Origin: Petrolisthes cinctipes
Taxonomy: Eukaryota > Arthropoda > Malacostraca > Decapoda > Porcellanidae
Length of the DNA stretch: 64,000 nucleotides
Assembly (NCBI GenBank): GCA_033782935.1
Contig: JAWQEG010001393.1
Location: 264,001 to 328,000 of the forward strand
Reading direction: 5' to 3'
Made by a program: the position numbers and the translations under genes. The notes beneath the pieces are model-generated. The model searched no databases, was not told the DNA's origin, and worked only from the letters and a program-made list of their open reading frames with translations. Shown here in pieces: positions 20,300 to 31,523 of this stretch (its first letter is position 1; each line of letters begins with the position of its first letter).

Positions 20300-22226
20300 T
20301 GCATAATATGACATTAGAATTTTGCTCCTCATCAGATCGTACGTTATATTTCTTTAGGCGATTTACATGAATTAATTGTTGGGATTTTCTTCCATCAGGA
20401 GTGTTGATTACATAGTTGTTATGTTGGAGAACTCGTTCAACCTTGTATGGGCCAGAAAATTTAGCTGACAAAGGGTAGGAATGAAAGCTAGAACCTTGTC
20501 ACCTACTTTAAAAGTTCGTTCTTTGGATTTTTTATCAAAGTTTCTTTTCATCTTTACCTGAGCTGTCTCCAAGTTTTATTGGGCATAAGTACAGTCGGCA
20601 AAAAAAGTTTCGTTACCACCCCTACGTTAATTTTAACATCGATAAGCGCGTCAGGGTTGGTACTCCGCCGTCTGAGCAGCTGTGCCTCGCGGGCCGTGGC
20701 AATGACAACTTAGCACAAGGCATTCCCTTTCTTTTTATATCAAAAGTTTAACTGATATTAAATTAAATTTTGAGTGTTCAAGAACTATTACTATTTAACT
20801 ATTCATCATTAAACATAAAGAAATACGTTTGAGTATTTTAGAACAAGAATAACCTTGAAATACCCAGAAAAAGTAGCACTGGGTAAAAGTACGTCATTCC
20901 TACTTGCCTGACCATTAGACACTGAGGGGTCCGGGAGGGTGACAGAGGTATATATGACACTCGCACCCATGGAGGTAGTATAGGTGGAGGCGCCAGTAGG
21001 ACCTGATTTGTGAAGCCACCAATCTGTCATTTCTAGCGCCTTCAAGATGGCGCATACCTTTGTATGTCAGGTCAGAAGTCCACTTTAACTGAAACATATC
21101 TTGGTGTCCGCCATATTAAAGGCGCCGAAAATGACAGTTCGGCGGCTTCAATTTACTCCTCTGGATTAGTGAGCCATGGCGACTCCACCTATACTACCTC
21201 CATGCTCGCGCCACATCTGACTCACCAGTCAGGCCTACCAACATTACATCACACTGTTAAAAGGATGGTAACGAAACTTTTTTTGCCAACTGTACATATT
21301 TCAGAGAGTACAGCTCGTAAGTTAGCTAGGTAGTTTGAGACAGTTTCCCTCGTGGTGGAATTTTTGTTTAATCATTTGTCCTTCACAACTCTTAAGGGAC
21401 CTCGTACTTGTCGACCATACAATAGTTGAAAGGGAGAAAAACCAAAACTTTCCTGTTTAGCTTCTCGAAGAGCAAACAACAAGTACTGCAGAGAATCATC
21501 CCAATCTCGTTCATGTTCGAGACAACATTTTATTATCATGGTCTTTATTGTTTGATGCCAACGCTCTAATACACCTTGGGATTCTGGATGATATGCACTG
21601 GACAACTGTTGCTGGATACCAAGTTCGTCAAGTACCCTCGTGAATAATATACTAGTAAAATTGGAACCTCTGTCCGATTGAATAACTTTAGGGATGCCAA
21701 CCCGAGTGAACATATGATTAAGATGGGTGACTATGGTCATTGCACAGATGTTCTTCAAAGGGAAAGCCTCAGGGTAACGAGTGGTGGGACACATAAGGGT
21801 TAGAATATACTGATTTCCATTCTTGGTGCGTGGTAAGGGTCCCACACAATATATGATGATACGTTCGATTGGTTCAGATGTTTCAGGTATAGGCTGGAGA
21901 GGGACTGGTGGGATGGGATGGTTTGCCTTTCCTACCATTTGACATATATGACAAGACTGTACAAACATTTTTATATAATTTTTCATGTTGGGCCAGTAGA
22001 AATTACCTAAAAGCTTATGATAGGTTTTATACACACCAAAGTGGCCGTTTATACCATCATGACTTAATTCTAACAAAGATTGCCTTAAGGTGCAAGGAAC
22101 AACTACCAGTGTGATATTTGCCCAGACATCAGCTGAAGACAAGCGAGGTGATCTATAAAGGCACATAAATACGCTGTCCTCATAATAAAATCCAGGAGTT
22201 TTCACAACGTCCTTCAATGTATTCAC
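20300..22226 (-). pseudogene. Ty3/gypsy integrase, interrupted by a MITE
   Basis: The frame 22226-21372 carries the HHCC zinc-binding region (GHFGVYKTYHKL, then C-x2-C at SCHICQ) and most of the catalytic core. The second aspartate is in SDRGSNF and the glutamate in SQGVLERWHQ. The first catalytic position reads IIYCVGPLP, with tyrosine where the family has aspartate, so the active site is lost. The coding sequence is cut by a 701-bp element at 20592-21292. It resumes on the far side with the basic MKRNFDKKSKER stretch and the GPY/F-type module (FSGPYKVERVL) at about 20460-20400. This integrase lies upstream of the reverse transcriptase, the reverse of the usual Ty3/gypsy order. Confidence 0.88.
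20592..21292. mobile_element. TA-flanked foldback MITE, 701 bp
   Basis: Inverted ends CAGTCGGCAAAAAAAGTTTC and its complement (CAGTTGGC variant on the right), bordered by TA at 20590-20591 and 21293-21294. The interior also folds: GGAGGTAGTATAGGTGGAG near 20970 pairs with its complement near 21183-21203, and TGTCATTTCTAGCGCC pairs loosely with GGCGCCGAAAATGACA. The frames over it are non-coding. It inserted into the gypsy integrase, whose coding sequence resumes on either side. Tc1/mariner-type by TA duplication. Confidence 0.88.
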
Positions 22227-22826
22227 AGCTTGACTACGACAAGAGAATTATTACTTGCCTCATCACAGTAGTCTTCAGCTCGTGCCTGAGAACGAGTTAC
22301 CACACATACTGGAAATAAATCAGGTTGTTCCTTGTCGAGGGCAGTAGTCGGAGAGATGTTCATTGGAGTGCTTCGAACCAAGACATTGGGTACCACTAAT
22401 CCACCTGCTAAGTCATTACCTAGAATAAAGTTTACATCACTTAATGGTAAGGTATCAACCAATCCCACCTTCACATCTCCCACTACCAAGTCACTCTCAA
22501 GATGTACCTTAGCCAGTTCAACTGTATATAGAACAGAGGAGAGTGGCCGTAAGTAAAACCTTATCACCAGTGACATTCCCTTTTACATCTGGCAAGCATT
22601 TTCGGACCATCAAACTTTGAGAAGCACTTGTATCTCTGAGGATCTTAATTGGTACTTTAGGGGAGTCACTAGTTAGAGCAATGGTACCACAAGTTTTAAA
22701 TGCTGCAAAGGGGTCATCTCCAGAATTTACGTTGACTATAGGAGCAACAGGTTTCTTTGGGGGTTCGAAAGTTAATTTAGAGTTGGTGAATTGGTGAAAG
22801 GTACGTAAAACTTGGATTGACGACAC
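22223..22826 (-). pseudogene. Retrotransposon aspartic protease region
   Basis: Two overlapping frames. The upstream one has ILRDTSASQSLM, the D-T/S-x-A-S active-site motif of retroelement proteases, with serine where glycine is usual. The downstream frame (22576-22223) has the ILGNDLAGG block, the conserved C-terminal part of these proteases, and a basic linker into the integrase. A frameshift near 22550 separates them. Confidence 0.8.
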
Positions 22827-22839
22827 TTGGGATCCTTAC

Positions 22840-23936
22840 AAAATTTTACTGTGTCCTTCCTTCTTACAATAATAGCAATACAAGGGAGTGGGTGTATTTA
22901 CCGTAGATCCTACGGGGCGAAACGTAGAAGAGGTCACTGTGGTGTCTGAAGAGGGGTTTAACACTTTTCGCTGTCCACGGGGATTCTCTACAGCTTTGTT
23001 CAGGAGGGATTATTTATCTACCAATTTGGCGGCCTTTATAGGATTAGTTTCCTCCTTGTCTGCAATGTACACCATGACGTGATGAGGCACACGCCTATTG
23101 AATTCCTCCAAAACAACAAGATTTCTGAGTTCCTCGAAGGTGGCTGTCTCAGCCTTTTTCAACCACTGATCGAACCGTTTGAATTTTTCTGTAATTAATT
23201 CAAAATAGGTAGTCACTGAAGTTTTGACATAATCATGGAATGCTTGCCTATATCCTTCCACCATGATAGAATATGCATCAAGAATGCCTTGCTTTATGGA
23301 CTCGTAGTCTGTGTCTTTTGGGAGTGCCAGATAAGTCTGTACAGCCTTTCCAGTCAACTTAGGTTGCAGTAGCCACTTCTGGCCAGTTTAAATGTACAGC
23401 TGTATTTTCAAACAATTCAAAATATCCATCTGGATCAGACTCTAAAAGCAGGAACGAGTTTAAGGTTTCTGGCGAGATCAAACTCATGAAGAGTCCTATC
23501 TCCAGCTGTAACATTTTGAAGCTGAGGATGAGCTAGTTGGAGTTAATGTTGTCAGTCTTTTTCTCTCTCTTCTCGTTCTTTTTTCTTTTCCTTCTCGTTC
23601 TTTTTCTTTTTCTGCATTTCTCTTATCTTCCAGTTCAAGCTGAAGTTGTAGTATCTCGGAAATAACCATATGGTCTGTCTCTGTTTGTCGAGCACTAGCT
23701 CCTTCCTCGGTTGAATCTTCCCAGTCCAGATCAGTTTCTTGTAATATGCCAGAGTTAAACAAATGATTTAGGACGAGTTTTGCACGTTGATCATGGGTAG
23801 AGGAACTCTTATATGGTAGTCGTGACGTGTGTGTGTGAGAGTAGCAGTTGACCTGGGCCACTGTAATGGGCTTGATGAAGCCTATGTCCAGTGTCAGAAC
23901 ATTAAAAAAAAAAAAAAAAAAAAAGCACACACACAC
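22840..23936 (-). pseudogene. Gag of the gypsy element with SCAN-like segment and zinc knuckle
   Basis: Three pieces in order. 23936-23496 has an acidic region followed by a lysine/glutamate-rich coiled coil (LQLQLELEDKRNAEKEKERE). 23357-23010 has a capsid-like segment, YRQAFHDYV ... FDQWLKKAETATFEELRNLV, then VLEEFNRRVPHHVMVYIADK, whose spacing resembles the vertebrate SCAN domain. 22890-22840 has a CCHC zinc knuckle (CYYCKKEGHSK, last cysteine displaced by a frameshift). The SCAN domain is known to derive from the capsid of Gmr1-like gypsy elements, which fits the pol order here. Frameshifts near 23400 and 22990 break it. Confidence 0.75.
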
Positions 23937-23937
23937 A
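23903..23937. repeat. Poly(A) and (AC)n tract in gag leader
   Basis: A run of about 22 A followed by GCACACACACACA; low complexity. Confidence 0.9.
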
Positions 23938-24652
23938 GAAGATAAGTAATTTCGTCCTTATTGGCATATTTAAATTGGTCAAGTCCACTGACATGGTCAT
24001 GTTCAAATCTCTTAACATTAAATGACATGTTGAAGTGTGCAACAATAAAATATCACGTAGACAAGGTGAATGAATCACGATAATGAAATGTTTTGAGTAA
24101 AATGTGATCACATGTGATAAAAGATGATTAGTTCAAAACAGAGTAGGGTAAGTAGGTAGGCCTACGGTCACGGATGTGACAGAGAGGACTTATTGATATG
24201 ACAACTAAGCGGATCTCTCCATAAGCGCCCCACGTTTTGCTTATGGTAACCAGGACAATGATTAAAAGAGATCGAGCCCTTATGTCTCCCAGTGCAATGA
24301 ATGAAAAGATGTAAAATACTACGGTCTTAGACACTGCACAGCAATGATGGGTAAGATTAAGGTGTGAGCTCTAGGAGTCTGACAATAAGGCACGGTTCAT
24401 TTGAACAAAACAGGAATATTATCGCCAAGTGAGAGTGAAGCTTTATAGCTGATGTGGGAAAGATTGCTACAATACCATCTCTGCTCAAACTATTGAATGC
24501 TTCATCCACTGAGGGGAATTGGATGACTATAATTAATTTTAAACATGAATACTGCACAAATAAACCAAATTAAGCCAAGAATAAAGTGAATACTTAAGCA
24601 ATAAACAACTTAAGTTACAGATCAAAATAGAAATGCAATTATTAGAGTGAAA

Positions 24653-24671
24653 CCTCCCGGACAGGCCCCCA
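24653..24671 (-). other. Candidate primer-binding site
   Basis: The minus strand reads TGGGGGCCTGTCCGGGAGG, close to the tRNA-Pro-type primer-binding site known in some retroelements. It is preceded by sequence ending TTGTAACA, a plausible LTR end. Together with the polypurine tract this brackets the gypsy element at about 18.65-24.7 kb. Between 23940 and 24652 is untranslated leader without a recognisable gene. Confidence 0.5.
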
Positions 24672-24680
24672 CATCTTGTT

Positions 24681-25070
24681 ACAACCCCAGGTATGGCTTG
24701 TTTATGTTTAAGGGAAGATCCGAGGTTGTGAACAAGCTTGAGTTATAACTCTGGTAGGTATGTTACTGTAGTCAATGGAATTACAACTAATGAAATGAAG
24801 AAAGGGAACCTCACTCCAATCCCTCAATGGATGTTTGCCCAGAAAAGAATAATGAAAACAAATGACAAATTAATTTACTATGTATATTATTACGATCACC
24901 AAATTAAAAATTAATTAGCCATTTAACAAAAGCTAACCCATTATTCCATTTATAATTACAATATTTTACAATTGCGCAGTCGCAGTATCATAACCAATGA
25001 GGTTGTGATATGTGCTGCTGCACAGAGCAACATCTGTCGGTATTGGGAAGAGCAACAATCTCGGTGACCT
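24681..25070. other. Possible partial 5' LTR, no gene
   Basis: On the minus strand this is upstream of the primer-binding site and should be LTR sequence. It does not resemble the partial 3' LTR at 18650-18800, so I cannot confirm it. Confidence 0.3.
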
Positions 25071-25079
25071 AACCCTCCC

Positions 25080-28000
25080 TAGGAAGGGTAGGTAAGTCTT
25101 ACCCCGCCTCCAAGCGGTCACCTCGGGGGTACACCTCCTTATTGTATCTTCATTTTATCCATTCAGGAGGTGGTGCCAAAGGGGAAGGCGGTGTGAGGGT
25201 GAGTCCTAGCTGACCCCACATATAGGTTTTAAGGTTTTTATTGTATTTTAGTGTTTTAAGATTTTAATTTCTTTTATTGCGTGATTCTATATTTTGTAAT
25301 AATTTTTTTCAATTTGTGACCGTGTTTTTAGCTTTTGACAATGCCGACGGCCCGTGTCCCTCCGGGAATGAGCACTGCATTGGCCTTGCCAGCCATCAGT
25401 GGCCCCCCCAATGGGGGAGTGGACAGCTATGGCTACTGGCAGGGGGGAGTCTCCGCGCTGCCCTGTAGAGGGAGGGGGGAAGAGAGATAGTATGAGAGTG
25501 GTAACTGAATGGAATGACAGATGGGACTAAGAGGCGAAAAATTGTAAAATGTTTCAAGAAAGGAAGAGTGGATGTGATGGGAGTGACGGAGACGCATGTG
25601 AAAGGATGTGGAGTGGTTGAGTGTAAGGAGGGAAGGGAGAGTGTACTGTGGGAGGGAATGGAGAGAGGAGTAGTATGGACGGGTATGAATGAAAAGAGTA
25701 AAGGAAGAGGGAAGGAAGGGTGTGCGCTGTTGGTGTCTCCGTGGGTGTGGAAGGGAGTGGATGGACATGAGTGGAATGGGTCAAGGATAGTATGGATGAC
25801 TGAAAAGATTGGCATGGTGAAGTATGCGTGTGTGTGTGCATATGTACCAGTGGAAGAAAAGAGTAAGACGGGGAGAGAGAAGATGAGTGTTTTGGGAGGA
25901 GTTGAATGCATGTCTGAAAGGGATTGATAATGGAAGGAGAGTGGTGATGATGGGAGACATGAATGGAAAGATGGGAGGTGAGGAAGTGGGGAATATTGTG
26001 AGTAAGGAACAAATGAGAATGGTGAGTATCTGGTGGATGTCTGTGCTGAGAGGGAGTTGTTCTTGGCAAACACCTTTTTTCAGCACAAGGTGATCCACAG
26101 GTATGCATGGAGGAGAAGGGATGAGAGAGGAGAGCTAAAGAGTTTGATTGATTATGTGGCAGTGGATGAAAGGTTGAGGAAGGATGTGTACGATGCAAAA
26201 GTGGTGAGAGGAATGATCCAATGCTCCGACCATTTTGCGGTGTTGGTAAGGATGAAGGTTAGGGTTAAGTGGGAATATAGTATAAGGGATGAAGGGGTGA
26301 GAAACAAGATGGGAGGTGGCTAGTGGGAAATTAGATGTAGCAGAGTATAGGGAGGAATATAAGAGGAGGGTGAGTGAGGTGCTGGGGGATGGAAGGATGG
26401 GGATAGGGGAGGGAGTGGGAGTAAATGCTGTGTATGAAATTTTTAAGAAAATAGTATTGAGGACAGCAGCAGAGGTAGTGAGATATAAGACAGAGAAGAG
26501 GGGCAAGAAAGGGAGTGCTTGCTGGTCAGAAGAAGTGAAAGATGCCGTAGAGAAGAAAAGGAACGCATATAGGAAAACATTACAGAGGAATGTGTCACAG
26601 AAAGGGAAAGAGAGATGGAAGAGAGACTATAATGTATGTAAGAGACACGTGAAAAGGATGGTGAGTGAGAGTAAGAGGAGAGTGGGTGAGGAGTTTGGTA
26701 TGAAACTGAGTGAAAAGTTTAAAGGGAACAAGAAATTATTCTGGAAGGAAGTGAAAAGAGATAGAGGAGAAGGAAAGTTTGGAAGCGTGAGAATGAAGAG
26801 AGAGGATGTAGTTACTGTAAGTAGAAGTGAGGAAGTGAAAAGTGTGGAAGAGGCATTTTGATCGGTTGATGAATGGAGGGACGGGAGGGGAGGCGGTGGT
26901 GACATGCATGGGGATGGAGGCAGGTGGTAGACGACAGGATGTACAGGGAGAATTAGGATGGGAAGAGGTTAGGAAAGCAATAGGAAAGTTGAAGATGAGA
27001 AAGGCACCCGGGGGTGGATGGGATAACTGCTGAAATGTTAAAGTGTGGGGGGGAGGTAGTGGTGGAATGGATGTTGCTTATATGCACATTGGCTTGGAGG
27101 TAGGAAAAGGTGCCAGAGGATTGGAGGAGAGCCATGATTGTACCTTTGTATAAGGGGAAGGGGAGTAAGGATGAGTGTGGTAGCTATAGGGGAATAAGCC
27201 TTCTTAGTGTACCGGGGAAGGTGTATGGGAAGGTTCTTACTGAAAGACTGGTTGAAGTAACAGGGAATAAAGTTAGTGAGGAGCAGGGAGGGTTCAGAAA
27301 GGGTAGAGGATGTGTGGACCAAATATTTGCATTAAAATCAATAGTGGAGAAATATATTGGGAAGGGTAGAAAGTTGTATGCTGCCTTCATGGACTTGGAG
27401 AAGGCATACGATAGAGTTGATAGGAAAGCTATGTCAGAGGTGTTGAGAATTTATGGTGTTGGGGGGTCTTTGCTGAAAGGCACTGAGGCCTTTTATGCAG
27501 AGGCAACAGCATGTGTGCGGGTAGAGGGTGATCTAAGTGAGAGTTTTAATATTAACGTAGGGCTGAGACAGGGATGTGTTATGTCACCATGGCTGTTCAA
27601 AATATATATGGATGGTTGTATGAGAGAGATGAAAGCCATAGGGAATGGCCTATTGGTGAAATTGAGGCTGAATGAAGCAAATTGGTCCTTGGTGGCAAGT
27701 TTATTTGCGGATGTCAATGTGTTGATGGCTAAGAATGAAAGGGAGTTACAAAGGGTGGTGGATGAGTTTCAGTCCGTGTATAAACGAAGAAAACTGAAGG
27801 TAAATGTTGGTAAGAGTAAGGTGAAGGTATTTGAGAGGACCAAAACAGAAGTAATTGACTTTGCTACACCCTATAGAGTGGCTGTACCAACTGGGACGAA
27901 ATGTGAGATAACCTTAGGGGGTGAGAGGATAGAGGTGGTGAGGGAATTCAAGTACCTGGGAACAGTTCTGTGTAAACATGGAAGTATGGAAGGAGAAATC

Positions 28001-28620
28001 AGGGAGAGAGCAATGAGGGGCAGACAGGTCATAGGATCACTGGGGAGGATTATGAAGGGTAGGAGTGTGAGTATGGAAGTGAAAAAGGGACTGAAAAATA
28101 GTATTTTCCTGCCAACACTGACATATGCGTCGGAGACATGGACATGGAGTAGGGCTCATCATTCGAGAATAGGTGCTATGGAAATGGGTTACTTGAGAGG
28201 AGTATGTGGACTTACTAGGTGGGATGGAGAAAATAATGAGTGTGTATGAGAGATGTGGTATGAGTGAGAAGGCAATTCGTATTGAGTGTGGAGTGGTAGA
28301 GAGAGTGAAGCGTAATACACTGAGATGGTTTGGACATGTAGAGAGAATGCAAGGTGTGGAGTTTGTAAAGGTGGTGTACGATAGTGAAGTTGTGGCACCT
28401 GGTGTGAGAGGTAGACCACCGGTTAGATGGCAGAACAGAGTGGAAGAGTATGTGAGAGCGAGAAGTGTGAGGGAGGAAGGGGGGATGGAGCAAGTGAGGA
28501 GGGAGTGTTGGAACAGGGAAAACTGGAGACTCTTCTGCCGTGGCCACCCCCTTGGTGGGAGTTCCCGGAGGGAGCGAGGCGTCGGAGCTATAGATGGATA
28601 GAAGAAAAATATATTATGAC
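25080..28620 (+). pseudogene. RTE-like non-LTR retrotransposon (APE endonuclease + RT)
   Basis: A nearly complete but broken LINE. A GC-rich 5' part (from about 25080, ATG at 25341) leads to the endonuclease in three frames. GVTETHVKGCG is at 25579-25613, GDMNGKMGGE near 25960, and NTFFQHKVIH ... LIDYVAVDERLR ... CSDHFAVL at 26070-26245. A basic linker follows (26316-26861). The RT is the 379-aa frame 27110-28249: WRRAMIVPLYKGKG, SYRGISLLSVPGKV, motif A MDLEKAYDRVD, motif B GLRQGCVMSPWLF, motif C FADVNVLMA. The catalytic FADD has become FADV, so the RT is inactive. The tail frame 28206-28601 has the RWFGHVERM and GRPPVRWQNR blocks common at LINE C-termini. At least five frameshifts. The clade is inferred from layout. 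Confidence 0.85.
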
Positions 28621-28892
28621 GTTAAGAGACACAGAATTACACCAGTTATAACACCAAATAAGAGAACACAGAGTAGAGTAGAGCAGATCTGGTATGTAGT
28701 AACGGAGTGAAGCCTGAGTCTTCACTGAGTTGAAGCGTTGTCGCAGGAACCACACTGTGTGTGGACAAGCGGTTGCCAGTCCAGCTTTTTTGTGTAGCCT
28801 TTAGATCGGCATTCTCTATGAAGGGTGGGAGGGGGACTGAGCTATTCCACTACATACAAACAACTAGTTTAGTATATAAAACAACCCGCTCT

Positions 28893-29206
28893 TCCCCATC
28901 TCACCCACAGTACTCTCTCTCCCCCATCACACCCACAGTACTCTCTCTCTCCCCCATCACACCCACAGTACTCTCTCTCTCCCCCATCACACCCACAGTA
29001 CTCTCTCTCTCCCATCACACCAACAGTACTCTCTCTCTCCCCCATCACACCCACAGTACTCTCTCTCTCCCCCATCACACCCACAGTACTCTCTCTCTCC
29101 CCCATCCCACCCACAGTACTCTCTCTCTCCCTCATCCCACCCTCAGTACTCTCTCTCTCTCTCCCATCCCACCCACAGTACTCTCTCTCTCCCCATCACA
29201 CCCACA

Positions 29207-29240
<34 letters not shown>

Positions 29241-29834
29241 CATCCCACCCACAGTACTCTCTCTCTCTCTCTCCCAATCCCACCCACAGTACTTTCTCTC
29301 TCTCTCTCTCTCTCCCCATCCCACCCACAGTACTCTCTCTCTCCCCATCCCACCCACAGTACTCTCTCTCTCTCCCCATCCCACCCACAGTACACTCTCT
29401 CTCTCCCCATCCCACCCACAGTACTCTCTCTCTCCCCCATCCCACCCACAGTACTCTCTCTCCCCATGACACCCACAGTACTCTCTCTCTCTCCCCATCC
29501 CACCCACAGTACTCTCTCTCTCTCCCCATCCCACCCACAGTACTCTCTCTCTCCCCCCATCCCACCCACAGTACTCTCTCTCTCCCCTCATCCCACCCAC
29601 AGTACTCTCTCTCTCCCCCCATCCCACCCACAGTACTCTCTCTCTCCCCCCATCCCACCCACAGTACTCTCTCTCTCCCCCCATCCCACCCACAGTACTC
29701 TCTCTCTCTCCCCATCCCACCCACAGTACTCTCTCTCTCCCCCCATCCCACCCACAGTACTCTCTCTCTCTCCCCATCCCACCCACAGTACTCTCTCTCT
29801 CTCCCCCATCCGACCCACAGTACTCTCTTCTACA
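28893..29834. repeat. Minisatellite with CCCATCCCACCCACAGTACT core
   Basis: About 30 units of roughly 30 bp: CCCATCCCACCCACAGTACT then (CT)n. Units near the left end have CATCACACC, those on the right CATCCCACC. The CT tract varies in length. Stop-free in several frames on both strands, giving long but meaningless translations. Confidence 0.95.
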
Positions 29835-29969
29835 CACACTGTGGGCCGAGTGCTGCCAAAGTAGTGTCTGTTTTCCTCATCGTGAAGTTGCCTCCATTTT
29901 CTTATGTTAGTCGTTGTAAAAGAAAACGGCACAAGGTCTACAGATTAGGTGATAATCTACGCTATGTTC

Positions 29970-31523
29970 AAGTTTAGGATCCCGCAGAGGGCAGCTCATG
30001 GGCGGCATAATATGCGGGGTTGTGCGGGGGATTTAGGGATCCAGGGTAGGATTAGGAAGAGGGTTAGGATAAGGCTGGATTGGGTCAGGGACTGTGGGTT
30101 GGGGATTAGGATTGGGGAGGTAATGATTGGTGATCCTATTTCTAAACGTGTCAAAAGTGGGGCTATTAACTACGTGAGATGGGAGATGATTCCACTCTTG
30201 GATGCTGCGGGGAAAGAATGAGTGCCTAAATATATCAGTGCTTGTCTGATATGTATGGTATTTTAAGTTGTGGCTGCCTCTAGTGGATCGTATACTTGTA
30301 GGGTGTAGATATGTGTCTTTGTCTATGTCAACTAACTTGTTTGTGATTTTGTATATCATCTGTTGTCTGTGTATCTGTCTTCGTGTTACTAATGGGTCTA
30401 GTTTTGTGTCTTGTTTAAGCAAAGTGACTGATGTAGTGTGTCTGTAAACACGTCTGGCCCATCTTGCAGTCTTATTTTGTATGGACTCTAATTTATTGAT
30501 ATTATTGTAAGTGTGTGGGTCCCAGACGGTGTCGCAATAATCTAAATGTTGCCGAACGAAAGTGTTATATGCAATAATTTTGGTGTCTGTGTTACACCTG
30601 CTGAGGTTCCTGCGCAAGAACCCCAGGACCCTACTAGCTTTGGCCCTGATGTTACCTATGTGTGTGTTCCACCTCATGTCCGCTGAGATGTGGATGCCCA
30701 AGTATTTGTGGGAAGTGACTGAGTTGAGGTTGGTGTTGTGTAGTTGGTATGTATATGGAATGACATTATGGGCACGGGTAAAACGGATGTGATGGCATTT
30801 GTCTGGTCTAAATGTCATCTGCCACTTGACTTCCCAGTCTTCAAGTACAGTTAGGTCGTCCTGTAGTCAAAGGCAGTCATTCCTATCATTAATCAGTCTG
30901 TAAACTAAGCTATCGTCTGCAAAGAGTCTAGTGAGAGTGGGAGGTCATTAATGTATGAAAGGAAGAGAAGGGGACCCAGGACAGTTCCCTGGGGTACCCT
31001 AGAGGTCACAGGAACAGAGGAGACTGACTGTCGTCAAGAACTACACGTTGCTTTCTGGTATTCAAGAACGTTCTAATCCAGTGAAGAAGTTGTCCCTGTA
31101 TGCCATATAATTCTAATTTGTGTAGTAGTCTTTGGAGAGGGATTTTGGCAAAGTCTAATACTATGGTGTCAACCTGTCTAATTTTTGTGTCATTGAGGGA
31201 CTGCAAGATGTCATGAGTAGTTACCAGTAACTGCGTCTCACACGAACGTTTAGGCCGAAAACCGTGTTGATTGTCAGTCAGTATATTTTGTCTATCAAAG
31301 TGTTCCATTATGTGTCTATGAATAATGTGTCCTAAATTTTGCAGGGGACTGAGGTAAGTGAAATAGGTCTATAATTAATGGGAAAGGTTCTGTCTCCGGA
31401 TTTAAAAATTGGGGTCACATTTGCCAAAAGCCAGTCTTGGGGGAGTTCACCGGTCTGTAAAGTCTGTGAGAATATAACCTGCAGGACAGGGGCAAGAACG
31501 CTAGCATTAGTCCTCAATATCCT
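29970..31523 (-). pseudogene. CR1/L2-like LINE, reverse transcriptase part
   Basis: Continues from the endonuclease frame after an in-frame TGA near 31521. Segments are 31517-31332 (WLLANVTPIFKSGDR, NYRPISLTSVPCKI), 31308-31006 (NQHGFRPKRSCETQLL; motif A region VLDFAKIPLQRLLHKL, with about four residues missing after the aspartate compared with related LINEs), a region 31010-30820 broken in frame but still showing [12 protein letters not shown] and the catalytic LFADDSLVY, and 30818-30033 (C-terminal RT and tail ending NPTLDP). The 3' UTR reaches about 29970 and matches the short copy at 4655-4846. A plus-strand frame at 29949-30221 is a shadow. Confidence 0.88.

Noticed and set aside
20809..21333. 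Frames of 60-89 codons inside the 701-bp element
   Set aside because: They lie in the foldback interior of a MITE and mirror each other (STYTTSM on both strands).
18650..25060. A complete pair of LTRs for the gypsy element
   Set aside because: The sequence after the polypurine tract and that before the primer-binding site do not match each other, so I can only support partial, non-overlapping LTR pieces.
25396..26905. Proline/serine/histidine-rich minus-strand frames of 90-225 codons
   Set aside because: Shadows of the purine-rich plus-strand LINE; the plus strand carries the endonuclease and linker motifs.
28761..29932. Long frames on both strands over the 28.9-29.8 kb minisatellite
   Set aside because: Translation of a 30-bp repeat in several frames (HSTLSLS, GEREYCGWDG); no domain, and simultaneous openness in many frames is a repeat artefact.
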